From: Fidelibacterota bacterium
Lineage (GTDB): Bacteria > Fidelibacterota > Marinisomatia > Marinisomatales > UBA1611
DNA: 64,000 nt
Assembly: GCA_018658715.1 (NCBI GenBank)
Contig: JABHUQ010000084.1
Coordinates: forward strand, 62,001-126,000
Direction: 5' to 3'
In this document: positions 1-8,463 of the stretch, piece after piece
How positions within the stretch are numbered: the first letter of the stretch is position 1
How the letters are laid out: every line of letters starts with the position of its first letter
Made by a program: the position numbers and the translations under genes
Notes under the pieces: model-generated
Told to the model about the DNA's origin: nothing
The model's database searches: none
Seen by the model: the letters and a program-made list of their open reading frames with translations, nothing else

Positions 1-60
1 GAACAATATTTGGGAGAAGGTAAATATGTGAGACGATCTAAGTTATGGAGTGGCAGTTAA
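1..60 (+). CDS. C-terminal end of an unidentified gene (partial)
   Basis: An open frame enters from the left edge and reads 19 residues (ending RRSKLWSGS) to a TAA at 58-60. The last A of this stop is the first base of the ATG of the acyl-CoA synthetase, a TAATG junction typical of translationally coupled genes. The visible residues are too few to name a family. The coupling is the main reason for thinking it is real and in the same operon as the next gene. Confidence 0.55.
   Translation, partial: EQYLGEGKYVRRSKLWSGS
47..50 (+). promoter_or_regulatory. Shine-Dalgarno site that decides the acyl-CoA synthetase start
   Basis: GGAG lies 9 nt before the ATG at 60. A longer frame could begin at the ATG at 45, but that codon sits on top of this site and inside the preceding open frame. 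The ATG at 60 is therefore preferred. Confidence 0.55.
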
Positions 61-1892
61 TGGTTGATCTTACTACCTATAATACAGTCCCAAAATTATT
101 TTGGTACCACGTAGAAAATAATGGGAAGAAAATATCCATATGGAGAAAAGAGAAAGGGTTGTGGGAATCCAAAACTTGGGCAGAATATGGTGATTATGTA
201 AAAGATATAGCAAATGCACTACTCGATGCAGGAGTTCAACGTGGTGATAAAGTATCCATTATTAGTTTAACTCGATATGAGTGGGTTGTTGTTGATTTAG
301 CTATCATGTCTATTGGTGCAGTTACTGCCCCAGTTTATCCATCAAATACAGAAGAACAAGTACAATACATTGTTGATCACAGCCAATCCAAATTTGTTTT
401 TGGGGAAGACCAAGAACAATTAGATAAAATGACAGACATTTGGTCAAATTTACCAGACGTAGCACAAATGGTTGTTTTTGATAAATATTTACCAATAAAT
501 ATAGATCGTGTAATGACCTTGGATTCTTTTCGGGAAAAAGGAAAAGCCTACGGAGAAAAAAATCCAAATGAATTGAAAAAAAGAATTCAAAATGGCGATC
601 CGGAAGGCCTCATTAGTTTTATTTATACGTCTGGAACAACCGGTCATCCCAAAGCGGGTATGATTAATAGTCGAAATGTTCTAGCTGTTGTTAAACATTT
701 ACCTACGATTTATGGCATTTCAGAGAATGATACATCTATAGCTTATTTACCTTTGTCCCATATTGCAGAACGTGACCTAGGTCATTTTATGAAATTATGC
801 TCTGGAAATATTACAATATTTGCAGAATCAATAGAAGATATGGCAGCCAATTTACGTCAGACAGGTCCCACAATTATGTTTGGAACACCACGCGTATTTG
901 AAAAGTTTTATGCTCGAATTATTTCGGGTGTAAAGGATGCGACATGGTTACAAAAAACTATTTTTAATTGGGCAATAGAAATTGGGAAACAATACACTTA
1001 TAAAAAAGATGACGGAGAATCACCTTCTCTATATTTAAAAGGGAAATATGCAATTGCCCATTTTCTTATTTTCCAAAAAATACACGATATTTTCGGGGGT
1101 AATATCCGATTCATGATTTCTGGCGCCGCACCTATTTCACCGAATATTATTCATTTTTTTCATTGGATTGGACTTGATATCTACGAAGTATATGGTATGA
1201 CAGAAACAACTGGATTGATTTCAGCCAATCAAATGGGGAAGGCAAAAATTGGATCTGTTGGGCAAATTTATTTAGACACAGAAGTCAAGATTACTGAAGA
1301 TGGTGAAATCTGTTCTCGGGGTCCACAAAATATATCTGGCTATTATCAAAATGAAGATGCTTCTAATGAATTATTGAAAAAAGATGATGAAGGAAACGAA
1401 TGGCTTCATACTGGTGATGTGGGTCATATTGATGAAGATGGCTATTTATTCATCACTGATCGGAAAAAAGATTTAATTATAACAGCAGGGGGAAAAAATG
1501 TAGCTCCCCAAAATATAGAAAATTTGATGAAAACAAGTTCATATGTTTCTCAAGCAATGGTGTATGGAGATCGGAAGCCATACCTAACAATGCTCCTTAC
1601 TTTGGATGAAGATGAAATTGTGAAATTTGCTCGAGATCGAAAAATATTATATCAAGATTTATCTGACTTATCCAAGAAACAGGAAGTAATAGAATTGCTT
1701 CATCATGAAATTTCTACTTTAAACAAAGAATTAGCTAGTTATGAGTCCATTAAGAAATTCCATATTCTTGAAGAAGAGTTAGATCAGGATAAAGATGAAG
1801 TAACACCCACAATGAAAGTAAAAAGAAAAGTTGTTATCGCCAATTATCAATCATGTATTGACCAAATGTATGCTGGTAAAAAAGTAGATTAA
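60..1892 (+). CDS. Long-chain fatty acyl-CoA synthetase (AMP-binding)
   Basis: Predicted to activate fatty acids to acyl-CoA through an acyl-adenylate (ANL superfamily, FadD15/ACSL-like), at the inner membrane or in the cytoplasm. About 610 residues, a normal length. Visible motifs in order: the phosphate-binding loop YTSGTTGHPKA near residue 190, YGMTETTG near residue 378, and TGDVGHIDEDG followed by DRKKDLI near residue 450. The C-terminal domain carries the GGKNVAPQNIE stretch typical of long-chain ligases. The start at 60 is chosen because it overlaps the stop of the preceding frame (TAATG) and has GGAG upstream. It converges with the adenosine deaminase gene, with only 6 nt between stops. 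Chain-length preference cannot be read from the sequence. Confidence 0.93.
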   Translation: MVDLTTYNTVPKLFWYHVENNGKKISIWRKEKGLWESKTWAEYGDYVKDIANALLDAGVQRGDKVSIISLTRYEWVVVDLAIMSIGAVTAPVYPSNTEEQVQYIVDHSQSKFVFGEDQEQLDKMTDIWSNLPDVAQMVVFDKYLPINIDRVMTLDSFREKGKAYGEKNPNELKKRIQNGDPEGLISFIYTSGTTGHPKAGMINSRNVLAVVKHLPTIYGISENDTSIAYLPLSHIAERDLGHFMKLCSGNITIFAESIEDMAANLRQTGPTIMFGTPRVFEKFYARIISGVKDATWLQKTIFNWAIEIGKQYTYKKDDGESPSLYLKGKYAIAHFLIFQKIHDIFGGNIRFMISGAAPISPNIIHFFHWIGLDIYEVYGMTETTGLISANQMGKAKIGSVGQIYLDTEVKITEDGEICSRGPQNISGYYQNEDASNELLKKDDEGNEWLHTGDVGHIDEDGYLFITDRKKDLIITAGGKNVAPQNIENLMKTSSYVSQAMVYGDRKPYLTMLLTLDEDEIVKFARDRKILYQDLSDLSKKQEVIELLHHEISTLNKELASYESIKKFHILEEELDQDKDEVTPTMKVKRKVVIANYQSCIDQMYAGKKVD

Positions 1893-1898
1893 TCAATT

Positions 1899-2936
1899 TT
1901 ACCCTAGAGAAATACCTAATTTATTTTCTAATTCGATAAATGACTGTTTAAAATTATAAATCATACCCATTTTTGCGTCAATAGGTTGTAAACTGGATTG
2001 AACACTATTTAAGACGATGTGTTTCAATGTTTTTATATCAAATTGAAATGTGTCTACAATGTTTAAATATTCATCAGTTAGTGTTGTACCAAACATGGGA
2101 GGATCATCAGAATTAATAGTTATGCATAACCCTTCTTTTATTAATTGAGGTAAAGGATGTTTCTCAAATGATTTAGCAACTCCAAGTTTTACATTACTCG
2201 TTGGGCAAACTTCTAAAGGTATTTGATGATCTCTTAAGTATTGGACCAATTCAGGATCTTCTATACAACGAACACCATGACCAATACGTACGGCATGAAG
2301 AGCTTGTAATGATCCCCAAATACTTTTTGGACCTTCAGTTTCTCCTGCATGAGGGACACTGGCTAAATCAAATTTCTTTGCCCTACGAAAAATAGATTCA
2401 AATAATTTTGGCGGATATCCAATTTCTGGACCACCTAACCCTAGAGCAATTATTCCATTTTCCATATTACGAATCGCCCAATTGACTAATTCCATTCCAT
2501 CATCTATAGCTGTTTTCTCACGCGACATATCAGGGATAAGCCTTAATGTTACGCCTAATTCTTTTTCAGCTTCAAATCGGGCTTTATTTATGGCTTTTAA
2601 TTGATCGTCTAAGGACACTTTATGTCTATGGTCCAATGGGGTAAAGGTTACTTCAGAATATTGAATATTTTGTTGAGCTTGATTTTTTAAAAAATCTCTA
2701 CTAATTAACTCGAAATCTTCCAGTGTTTGTAAACATTCGCCAATAATTCTATAAATATCAATAAAATGATCAAAATCTGTAAATGAATACCATTTTTCAA
2801 TATCGTCTATAGTTGATACAGGGATGGGTACATTATTTTTTTCTGCAAGTTTAAGAAGTGTTTTTGGTCGAATAGATCCTTCTAAATGTACATGCAATTC
2901 TACCTTAGGCATTTCACGGATAAATGAATGAAGCAT
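1899..2936 (-). CDS. add: Adenosine deaminase family protein
   Basis: Predicted zinc hydrolase deaminating adenosine (to inosine) or adenine in purine salvage. 345 residues, normal for the family. The metal and catalytic motifs of the amidohydrolase fold are present: HVHLEG with H15 and H17, a HAGE motif near residue 197, HGVRC near 220 and SDDPPMFG near 276. The canonical family start (MPKVELHVHLEG) is at Met9; the longer start follows the preceding GNAT gene by 2 nt, so the two are probably coupled. Adenine deaminase and aminodeoxyfutalosine deaminase share these motifs, so the exact substrate is not settled. Confidence 0.9.
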   Translation of the reverse strand: MLHSFIREMPKVELHVHLEGSIRPKTLLKLAEKNNVPIPVSTIDDIEKWYSFTDFDHFIDIYRIIGECLQTLEDFELISRDFLKNQAQQNIQYSEVTFTPLDHRHKVSLDDQLKAINKARFEAEKELGVTLRLIPDMSREKTAIDDGMELVNWAIRNMENGIIALGLGGPEIGYPPKLFESIFRRAKKFDLASVPHAGETEGPKSIWGSLQALHAVRIGHGVRCIEDPELVQYLRDHQIPLEVCPTSNVKLGVAKSFEKHPLPQLIKEGLCITINSDDPPMFGTTLTDEYLNIVDTFQFDIKTLKHIVLNSVQSSLQPIDAKMGMIYNFKQSFIELENKLGISLG

Positions 2937-2938
2937 AT

Positions 2939-3355
2939 TTATAAGTCTTTTCGGAAAAAGGTTTCACCTATTCTATTTTCATTTATATTGGATAATAAAC
3001 CAATTTCTTGAAAGCCCATATGTTTATGCCAAGCTTGGGGCTTAGGTTCATTTTCCATGGATGAACTAATATAATAAGAATGGTCGTGCAACTTTAATAC
3101 ATCTTCTAGGAATGATAATAATTCTTTTCCAATTCCTTGTCTCTGGTATCGAGTTTTAACCATGATTAAAGATAAAAAAGGTAAGTGTCCCCACATAAAT
3201 TCATATCGTATATGACCAACATGTTTCCCATCAACGATTGCTACCATAATGTGTCGAGATTGAATTTGATGCAATAACACTTCATCTTTTAATGGATGTT
3301 GCCAATGAAGATATTCATAGTCGGATTCTTCCGCAAATCGAACAGAAATATTCAT
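2939..3355 (-). CDS. GNAT family N-acetyltransferase
   Basis: Short (138 residues) single-domain acetyltransferase. The acetyl-CoA pyrophosphate-binding motif RYQRQGIGKELL is visible near residue 70, preceded by the strand LSLIMVK and followed by a second half containing WHKHMGFQEIG, typical of GNAT motif B. Lies between the SDR and adenosine deaminase genes on the same strand with 8-nt and 2-nt gaps. The substrate (small molecule or protein N-terminus) is unknown. Confidence 0.85.
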   Translation of the reverse strand: MNISVRFAEESDYEYLHWQHPLKDEVLLHQIQSRHIMVAIVDGKHVGHIRYEFMWGHLPFLSLIMVKTRYQRQGIGKELLSFLEDVLKLHDHSYYISSSMENEPKPQAWHKHMGFQEIGLLSNINENRIGETFFRKDL

Positions 3356-3363
3356 GAGATTGA

Positions 3364-4098
3364 TTAAACCGATACGAGTTTTATCATCCAGCGAGGAAGA
3401 AACCTAAAAATAGGTACAATAATATTCCATTGCCACGGAAGTATATATTTTCGCTTTCTTTTCTCAATAGCATTGGCAATTTTTCCAGCTGCTGTTTCAG
3501 AATCCATAAGAAATAACATTTTAAAAGTATGTCTGGCAGTCATTTCTGTAGCAATCCAACCAGGGGAGACGACGGTTGTAGAAATATTGTGGCGAGATAA
3601 ACTATAATCCCAACTATCTCCTAAAAGACGAACAGCTGCTTTTGACCCAGAATAACCCCCATGACCAATTAAGCCACGTGTTCCTGCTATAGAACTAATA
3701 ATACATATTTGACCAGATTTTTGTTCTTTCATGGATGGAATAAATGGAATAACTGTATTGGTTACTCCTAGTATATTGATGGATAAAATTTTATTAATGG
3801 TTGATGCATTTCCGGATGATAAGTTATCCGATCCACCCACACCTGCATTGGCAATTACCATATCAATGCGTTCTGCTTGTTCTAAAAAAGAACTAGTGGC
3901 TTTTTGAACATCTTCTTGATTGGCCACATCCAAAATGTAAGAGATAGGATTCCCACCTAATTCTTTTACTTTTTCTACTACTGCTTTCAGGCGATCTTCT
4001 CTGCGGGCCACTAGGCCAATGGTTGCACCTTTTTGTGCATAATAGTAAGCTAAAGATTCACCGATTCCACTACTTGCACCTGTAATAAATATGTTCAT
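3364..4098 (-). CDS. Short-chain dehydrogenase/reductase (SDR)
   Basis: NAD(P)-dependent oxidoreductase of the classical SDR family, 244 residues. The dinucleotide-binding GASSGIG motif is at residues 7-13, NAG (in VIANAGVGG) near 85, the catalytic Ser in IISSIAG near 136 and the catalytic YSGSK near 150. The C-terminus is basic and aromatic (PWQWNIIVPIFRFLPRWM) and may contact the membrane. It is the first gene of a three-gene minus-strand run. Substrate unknown. Confidence 0.9.
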   Translation of the reverse strand: MNIFITGASSGIGESLAYYYAQKGATIGLVARREDRLKAVVEKVKELGGNPISYILDVANQEDVQKATSSFLEQAERIDMVIANAGVGGSDNLSSGNASTINKILSINILGVTNTVIPFIPSMKEQKSGQICIISSIAGTRGLIGHGGYSGSKAAVRLLGDSWDYSLSRHNISTTVVSPGWIATEMTARHTFKMLFLMDSETAAGKIANAIEKRKRKYILPWQWNIIVPIFRFLPRWMIKLVSV

Positions 4099-4253
4099 TG
4101 TGATTTTCCCGAAAATGTTTATATATAAATTTAAACTAGGAGTTCAATCATTCCGAGATTTGAAGTTCTATTATTTAAAAATAATGATCGATTGTAGGTT
4201 ATGGTTTACTGGAGTTCAATACATTAATGTATATTTATTTAAGCAAATTTCAA
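4099..4253. other. Intergenic spacer, about 155 bp
   Basis: AT-rich spacer between the start of the SDR gene and the end of the NagX-like gene, both on the minus strand. It should hold the SDR promoter and the end of the NagX operon. A perfect 14-bp palindrome is present at 4219-4232 and a weaker ATTATT/AATAAT inverted repeat near 4170. No reading frame is supported. Confidence 0.5.
4219..4232. repeat. Perfect 14-bp palindrome ATACATTAATGTAT
   Basis: Perfect dyad symmetry in the spacer downstream of the NagX-like gene. It could be an operator-like site or part of a weak terminator; it lacks a GC stem, so intrinsic termination is unlikely. Confidence 0.3.
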
Positions 4254-5366
4254 TCATAACTTGATAAAAATCTTTTTCCGATATAACCAAAATAATACAA
4301 GCCACCATCCGATTACATGAGTTATAGCAAAGAGGAGCGATCCATTTAAATCTCCAGCTATGGGTTGAAAAATAGTTTTATATAAATAACCATACCCTGA
4401 TGTTAATTCCCCGTCTAAATTAAATTTAATTTTTAATATTGTTTTAGCCCAAAGGCCTGATCCTACAAAAATAAATAATGAATTTGTCCCAAATACTTCA
4501 AATATCCAGAATAGTTTTTTCCAAGATTTTGCATCAATAATAAATGTTAAGGCCGCTAAAACAAGAAAAGCTAATCCCCCCGTAAATAAAACATAAGTAC
4601 TAGTCCAAAGAGCTTTATTAATGGGGAAAATGAATCCCCAAATCCAACCAATGGCAACCAAGGCCAATCCAAAAATGGACATTCGTTTCGCACTTTCAGA
4701 ATACTTTTTTGTCGTTTGCAACATACCACCGGCAAGATAGCCTAACAATACAGTACTAATAGAAGGAAGTGTGCTTAAAATTCCTTCAGGATCAAAAGGG
4801 AGCCCTTTTCCATGCCATAAATGATTTTCACCAAAAAACCACATATCAAATGTGCGAATGACATTTGAATCAACACTATATGGATTCCCAGTGCCACCGA
4901 ACCATAATAATCCCCAGTAAAATAAAAGGATTCCTGAAATGATTTGAATAATATGTTTAAAATTGAAATTGATAACAAGAATTGAGCTTATTCCATACGC
5001 TAGTGCAATTCGTTGTAAAACGCCCATAATTCTAAATGTAGACCAATCCCAATTTTGTCTTATAAAAGGGAAAGCATTTATTAATAATCCCGCAATAAAT
5101 ATGGAAACGGTTCGCCAGAACACATGCTTATAAAACTCTTTAGAATCATAATGATGCCAGCGAACAAATGCAAATCGCATAGAAGCACCCACAATGAATA
5201 AGAAAAAAGGAAATACAAGATCTGTTAATGTGCAGCCATGCCAACTTGCATGGAGGAGGGGAGAATAAACATGTGCCCAACTCCCAGGATTATTGACCAA
5301 AATCATGAGAGCGATGGTCATGCCACGAAAAACATCAATCGAATATATACGCCTTGGTTTAGTCAT
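4254..5366 (-). CDS. NagX-like transmembrane acyltransferase (DUF5009, HGSNAT type)
   Basis: Polytopic inner-membrane protein, 370 residues with about ten hydrophobic segments. The N-terminus RIYSIDVFRGMTIALMILVN is the hallmark of the heparan-alpha-glucosaminide N-acetyltransferase/NagX family, which in animals moves acetyl groups from cytosolic acetyl-CoA across a membrane to terminal glucosamine. In bacteria NagX genes sit in amino-sugar catabolic clusters. Here it is the last gene of a five-gene run (13 nt after the symporter), which fits a role in handling glucosamine or GlcNAc from the cell wall. The bacterial reaction is not established, so the function is inferred from homology and context. 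Confidence 0.85.
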   Translation of the reverse strand: MTKPRRIYSIDVFRGMTIALMILVNNPGSWAHVYSPLLHASWHGCTLTDLVFPFFLFIVGASMRFAFVRWHHYDSKEFYKHVFWRTVSIFIAGLLINAFPFIRQNWDWSTFRIMGVLQRIALAYGISSILVINFNFKHIIQIISGILLFYWGLLWFGGTGNPYSVDSNVIRTFDMWFFGENHLWHGKGLPFDPEGILSTLPSISTVLLGYLAGGMLQTTKKYSESAKRMSIFGLALVAIGWIWGFIFPINKALWTSTYVLFTGGLAFLVLAALTFIIDAKSWKKLFWIFEVFGTNSLFIFVGSGLWAKTILKIKFNLDGELTSGYGYLYKTIFQPIAGDLNGSLLFAITHVIGWWLVLFWLYRKKIFIKL

Positions 5367-5379
5367 TCACATAGCCTGG

Positions 5380-7212
5380 TTAGTTCAATTTGGATAAGCT
5401 TCGATTCCATATTAGATAAAAACCAATTCCAGCTGCGCCAAATAGTAATACAGCATAACTATAATTGAGAAAAATTAAATTCCCAATTCCAAATGTAAGA
5501 CCATAAATCATCATTACACCTGCAATCCATTGGATAAGAAATCCATGTGTCAATGGTTGTAATGTATGCTCAAATCCTTCAGAGATAGGAGACCACCATC
5601 CACCAGGTTGTACACGCTTATAAAAAGCATTTAAAGTTTCTTCAGATTCTGGCTCCGTTAACAATGTTGCAGTAACCCACGCAATAATCGCTAAAGGAAC
5701 AATAATCATTAATTTATGATGGACTTGTAAAGACATACCAAAAAGAATGGGTGATGAACCGAATAATTCATATGTGTTCCCTGCAGCAATTGTTTGGCTC
5801 CAAGCTAATACTTCAAAAGATATTGTAATAATCATCGAAGTAGCCAATGCTGTTATTTCACTCCAAGCATTCACTCGCCACCAAAACCATCGCAAAATAA
5901 GAACAAGCCCAATTCCTGCACCCATGGCAAAAATGAATTCCCAAGCTTTAGAAATACTTTGCATTTTCATGGCTGTAAAAGCAGCTAAAACCATTAACAC
6001 GACTGTAAATATTTTACCGACGAGAACGTAATGTTTTTCTGATTCATTCGGTTTGAAAAATCGTTTATAGATATCATTAATCATATAAGATGATCCCCAA
6101 TTGAGATGGGTATCAATGGTGGACATAAATGCGGCTAGAAAGGAAACGATTAATATGCCCTTCATTCCAGGCCCAAGTAATGAATTCATAACTAGTGGAT
6201 AACCCGCTTTATCGCCCAATTCCGAATAGGATTCAGGTATAATTGGGAATAAAACAATTGAAACAACTGCAACAATAATCCAAGGCCAGACTCGTAGCGC
6301 ATAATGAGCTGTATTGAACCAAAGTGTGGCCAATAACGCATGACGTTCATTTTTAGCAGATGACATTCTTTGGATAATATAACCGCCCCCATCTGTACTA
6401 TGATTACTCCACCACATGACTGTAATGAATATCATGAATTTAGAAAAAGGTGATTCCCAAAATGCGCTTGTTGTTACCCCGACATCAGGGGCAGGCGGAA
6501 TAAATTTTAATGTATTTTCATGAACGGCATCAGAGCCTAATAAGGATGACAGTTTCGCGAGTAATGGCTCCATACCACCCACAGCACTTACTGCAATGAT
6601 TGCTAACGCAATGGAACCAAACATGGCAATCATAAATTGAACTAGATCTGTTACAACGACACCCCAAAAACCTGATAAAATTGCATATACTAATGCGATT
6701 ATTACACATATCCATACTGCTGTCCATTTATCCATATTTAACATAACTGATATAATAGATGCCATAGCATTAATGACCCAACCCATGACAATAAAATTAT
6801 ATAAAATCGCAAAATAGCTTGCTTTAAATGCACGTAAAAATGCTGCAGGTTTTCCACTATACCGAATTTCTAATAATTCATTATCCGTTAATACTTCCGC
6901 TCTACGCCATAACCGCGAAAAAAGAAAAATGCTTAAAATAGACCCTAAAACCATATTCCACCAAAACCAATTTTGCCAAATACCTGGCCCTCTTACAAAT
7001 TCAGTAATAGCTAAAGGTGTGTCAGCAGCAAATGTGGTGGCTACCATGGATGTTCCAACGATCCACCAAGGTAAAGATCTTCCAGAAAGGAAATATTCTT
7101 CAGTGCTAGAAGATGCTCGTTTTGAGAAATATATTCCAACACCCAGCGAAAAGGCAATGTAAGAAATGATAATGGTCCAGTCAATCCAATGTAAAGCAAT
7201 AGTATCAGTCAT
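5380..7212 (-). CDS. Sodium:solute symporter (SSS family), probable amino-sugar or muropeptide uptake
   Basis: 610-residue membrane protein with about 14 hydrophobic segments. The N-terminus (DWTIIISYIAFSLGVGIYFSKRA, then EEYFLSGRSLPWW) and ADTPLAITEF are typical of the solute:sodium symporter family. The segment LAAFMSTIDTHLNWGSSYMINDIY matches the conserved part of helix 8 that helps form the sodium site. The gene overlaps the SpoIID-like gene by 8 bp and precedes the NagX-like gene, so its substrate is most likely GlcNAc, MurNAc or a small muropeptide. That assignment comes from context only. Confidence 0.9.
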   Translation of the reverse strand: MTDTIALHWIDWTIIISYIAFSLGVGIYFSKRASSSTEEYFLSGRSLPWWIVGTSMVATTFAADTPLAITEFVRGPGIWQNWFWWNMVLGSILSIFLFSRLWRRAEVLTDNELLEIRYSGKPAAFLRAFKASYFAILYNFIVMGWVINAMASIISVMLNMDKWTAVWICVIIALVYAILSGFWGVVVTDLVQFMIAMFGSIALAIIAVSAVGGMEPLLAKLSSLLGSDAVHENTLKFIPPAPDVGVTTSAFWESPFSKFMIFITVMWWSNHSTDGGGYIIQRMSSAKNERHALLATLWFNTAHYALRVWPWIIVAVVSIVLFPIIPESYSELGDKAGYPLVMNSLLGPGMKGILIVSFLAAFMSTIDTHLNWGSSYMINDIYKRFFKPNESEKHYVLVGKIFTVVLMVLAAFTAMKMQSISKAWEFIFAMGAGIGLVLILRWFWWRVNAWSEITALATSMIITISFEVLAWSQTIAAGNTYELFGSSPILFGMSLQVHHKLMIIVPLAIIAWVTATLLTEPESEETLNAFYKRVQPGGWWSPISEGFEHTLQPLTHGFLIQWIAGVMMIYGLTFGIGNLIFLNYSYAVLLFGAAGIGFYLIWNRSLSKLN

Positions 7213-8461
7213 AGATTTTTTCTAACTCCGTTGATTTAAAATAATGGTTTAATATTTCTTTGGTTGAATAATTGTTTAATGCCATTCCTAATGCTCCGAT
7301 TTGGCAAAGCCCGGCTCCATGTCCCCATCCTGAACCGTAAAACGAAATTTCATCAATATTTGAATGGGTATCTAAAGATTTTTTCATAAAAAAAGCAGAA
7401 CTAAACATAAAATGGGGGTGAAGTACACGCCTTATTTCGTATTCAGAATCTAATAATATTATTGACTCAATTCCGTTTAAGTGTCCTTTTATTTCTAGCT
7501 GTATAATTCGACCTGATAGTCCACGTTTTAATGGCTTTATGGATTGTATTGAGTCAAAGGGATTATTGGTTTTATTTGAAATGAGTTTTATTAATTCGTT
7601 CTGGTTAAAAGTGACATTCCATCGAAAATAGGATCCTGTTTTATCTACATGGCCTAGATATTGATGTAACTTATGTTCTGGCACTGTTTGTGGGCTACAG
7701 AAGCAGTCTGAATCTTGTGAATACCATTCTTGAAATTTTTCATTTGTTTGTAAATCAGGAAGAGTTGGGTTGGGATTATCATGTACAGCTCTCAAGTAAG
7801 GCTTGCCAGATTCTTTCCAAACATAGTCATTACTTTCTGAAACGCCTCCACAGGATTTTGAGTACCGTGTATCGCAAATGGCATGGTGATGCATAATAAT
7901 TTCCCCGCGCGTTGCTTGGGATGCTTTTTTGGCTGTTTCGGTTAAATTTCCCATCCCCTGATATCGTTGGCAACAATCATCATTGCATGCATCAAGTCCT
8001 AAGTGAGCATGTTTTTGTTCGTCTGCGGCTAGGAGCCAAGATCGTGCAGCGATAGTTTGAGATTCAAGCAATGCAGGTGGACATCCACCACTCATTTCGG
8101 ATGTAGCAACACACATAAGATATTGTTCTAATGGGATTTGATTTATAACAAAAAGGCTTCCATCCTTAATTGAAATATCTATACTCCCCAACACTTGAAT
8201 AGTAATATGTTTTTCCCAATGAAAGCCACGCCCTGCTTGAATAGGATGAATTATAAAGTAAGAATCAGCAGTTGATTGATTAAAATGAATTCTTGATAAT
8301 GGATTCCCATCTAATAATAAAGTATCATGTTGAACTAATATTTTATGGTCTATTTTCGAATCACTCTTTTTAATTGTAACTCTTTTTTGTTGGTCTTCAG
8401 GCAAAACTAATCCGATTAATACTTTCGGTTCTTTTGTTGGGATTTGACCTTTTACAAGCAT
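7205..8461 (-). CDS. SpoIID/LytB-domain protein, apparently without signal peptide
   Basis: SpoIID-type enzymes are lytic transglycosylases acting on peptide-free glycan strands. 418 residues. The conserved core is clear: PLEQYL (about 110) leading to SEMSGG with the presumed catalytic Glu122, QTIAARSW, a CDTRYSKSCGG stretch corresponding to the HSTSGG region, and the C-terminal SGWGHGAGLCQIGALGMA. The N-terminus (MLVKGQIPTKEPKVLIG) shows no hydrophobic signal, so the protein looks cytoplasmic, unlike classical SpoIID. It lies 2 nt from a cytosolic-type sugar kinase and overlaps a transporter gene. It may act on imported anhydro-sugars or muropeptides; this is inference. Two Cys-rich patches (CNDDCC) are also present. 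Confidence 0.87.
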   Translation of the reverse strand: MLVKGQIPTKEPKVLIGLVLPEDQQKRVTIKKSDSKIDHKILVQHDTLLLDGNPLSRIHFNQSTADSYFIIHPIQAGRGFHWEKHITIQVLGSIDISIKDGSLFVINQIPLEQYLMCVATSEMSGGCPPALLESQTIAARSWLLAADEQKHAHLGLDACNDDCCQRYQGMGNLTETAKKASQATRGEIIMHHHAICDTRYSKSCGGVSESNDYVWKESGKPYLRAVHDNPNPTLPDLQTNEKFQEWYSQDSDCFCSPQTVPEHKLHQYLGHVDKTGSYFRWNVTFNQNELIKLISNKTNNPFDSIQSIKPLKRGLSGRIIQLEIKGHLNGIESIILLDSEYEIRRVLHPHFMFSSAFFMKKSLDTHSNIDEISFYGSGWGHGAGLCQIGALGMALNNYSTKEILNHYFKSTELEKIYD

Positions 8462-8463
8462 AA

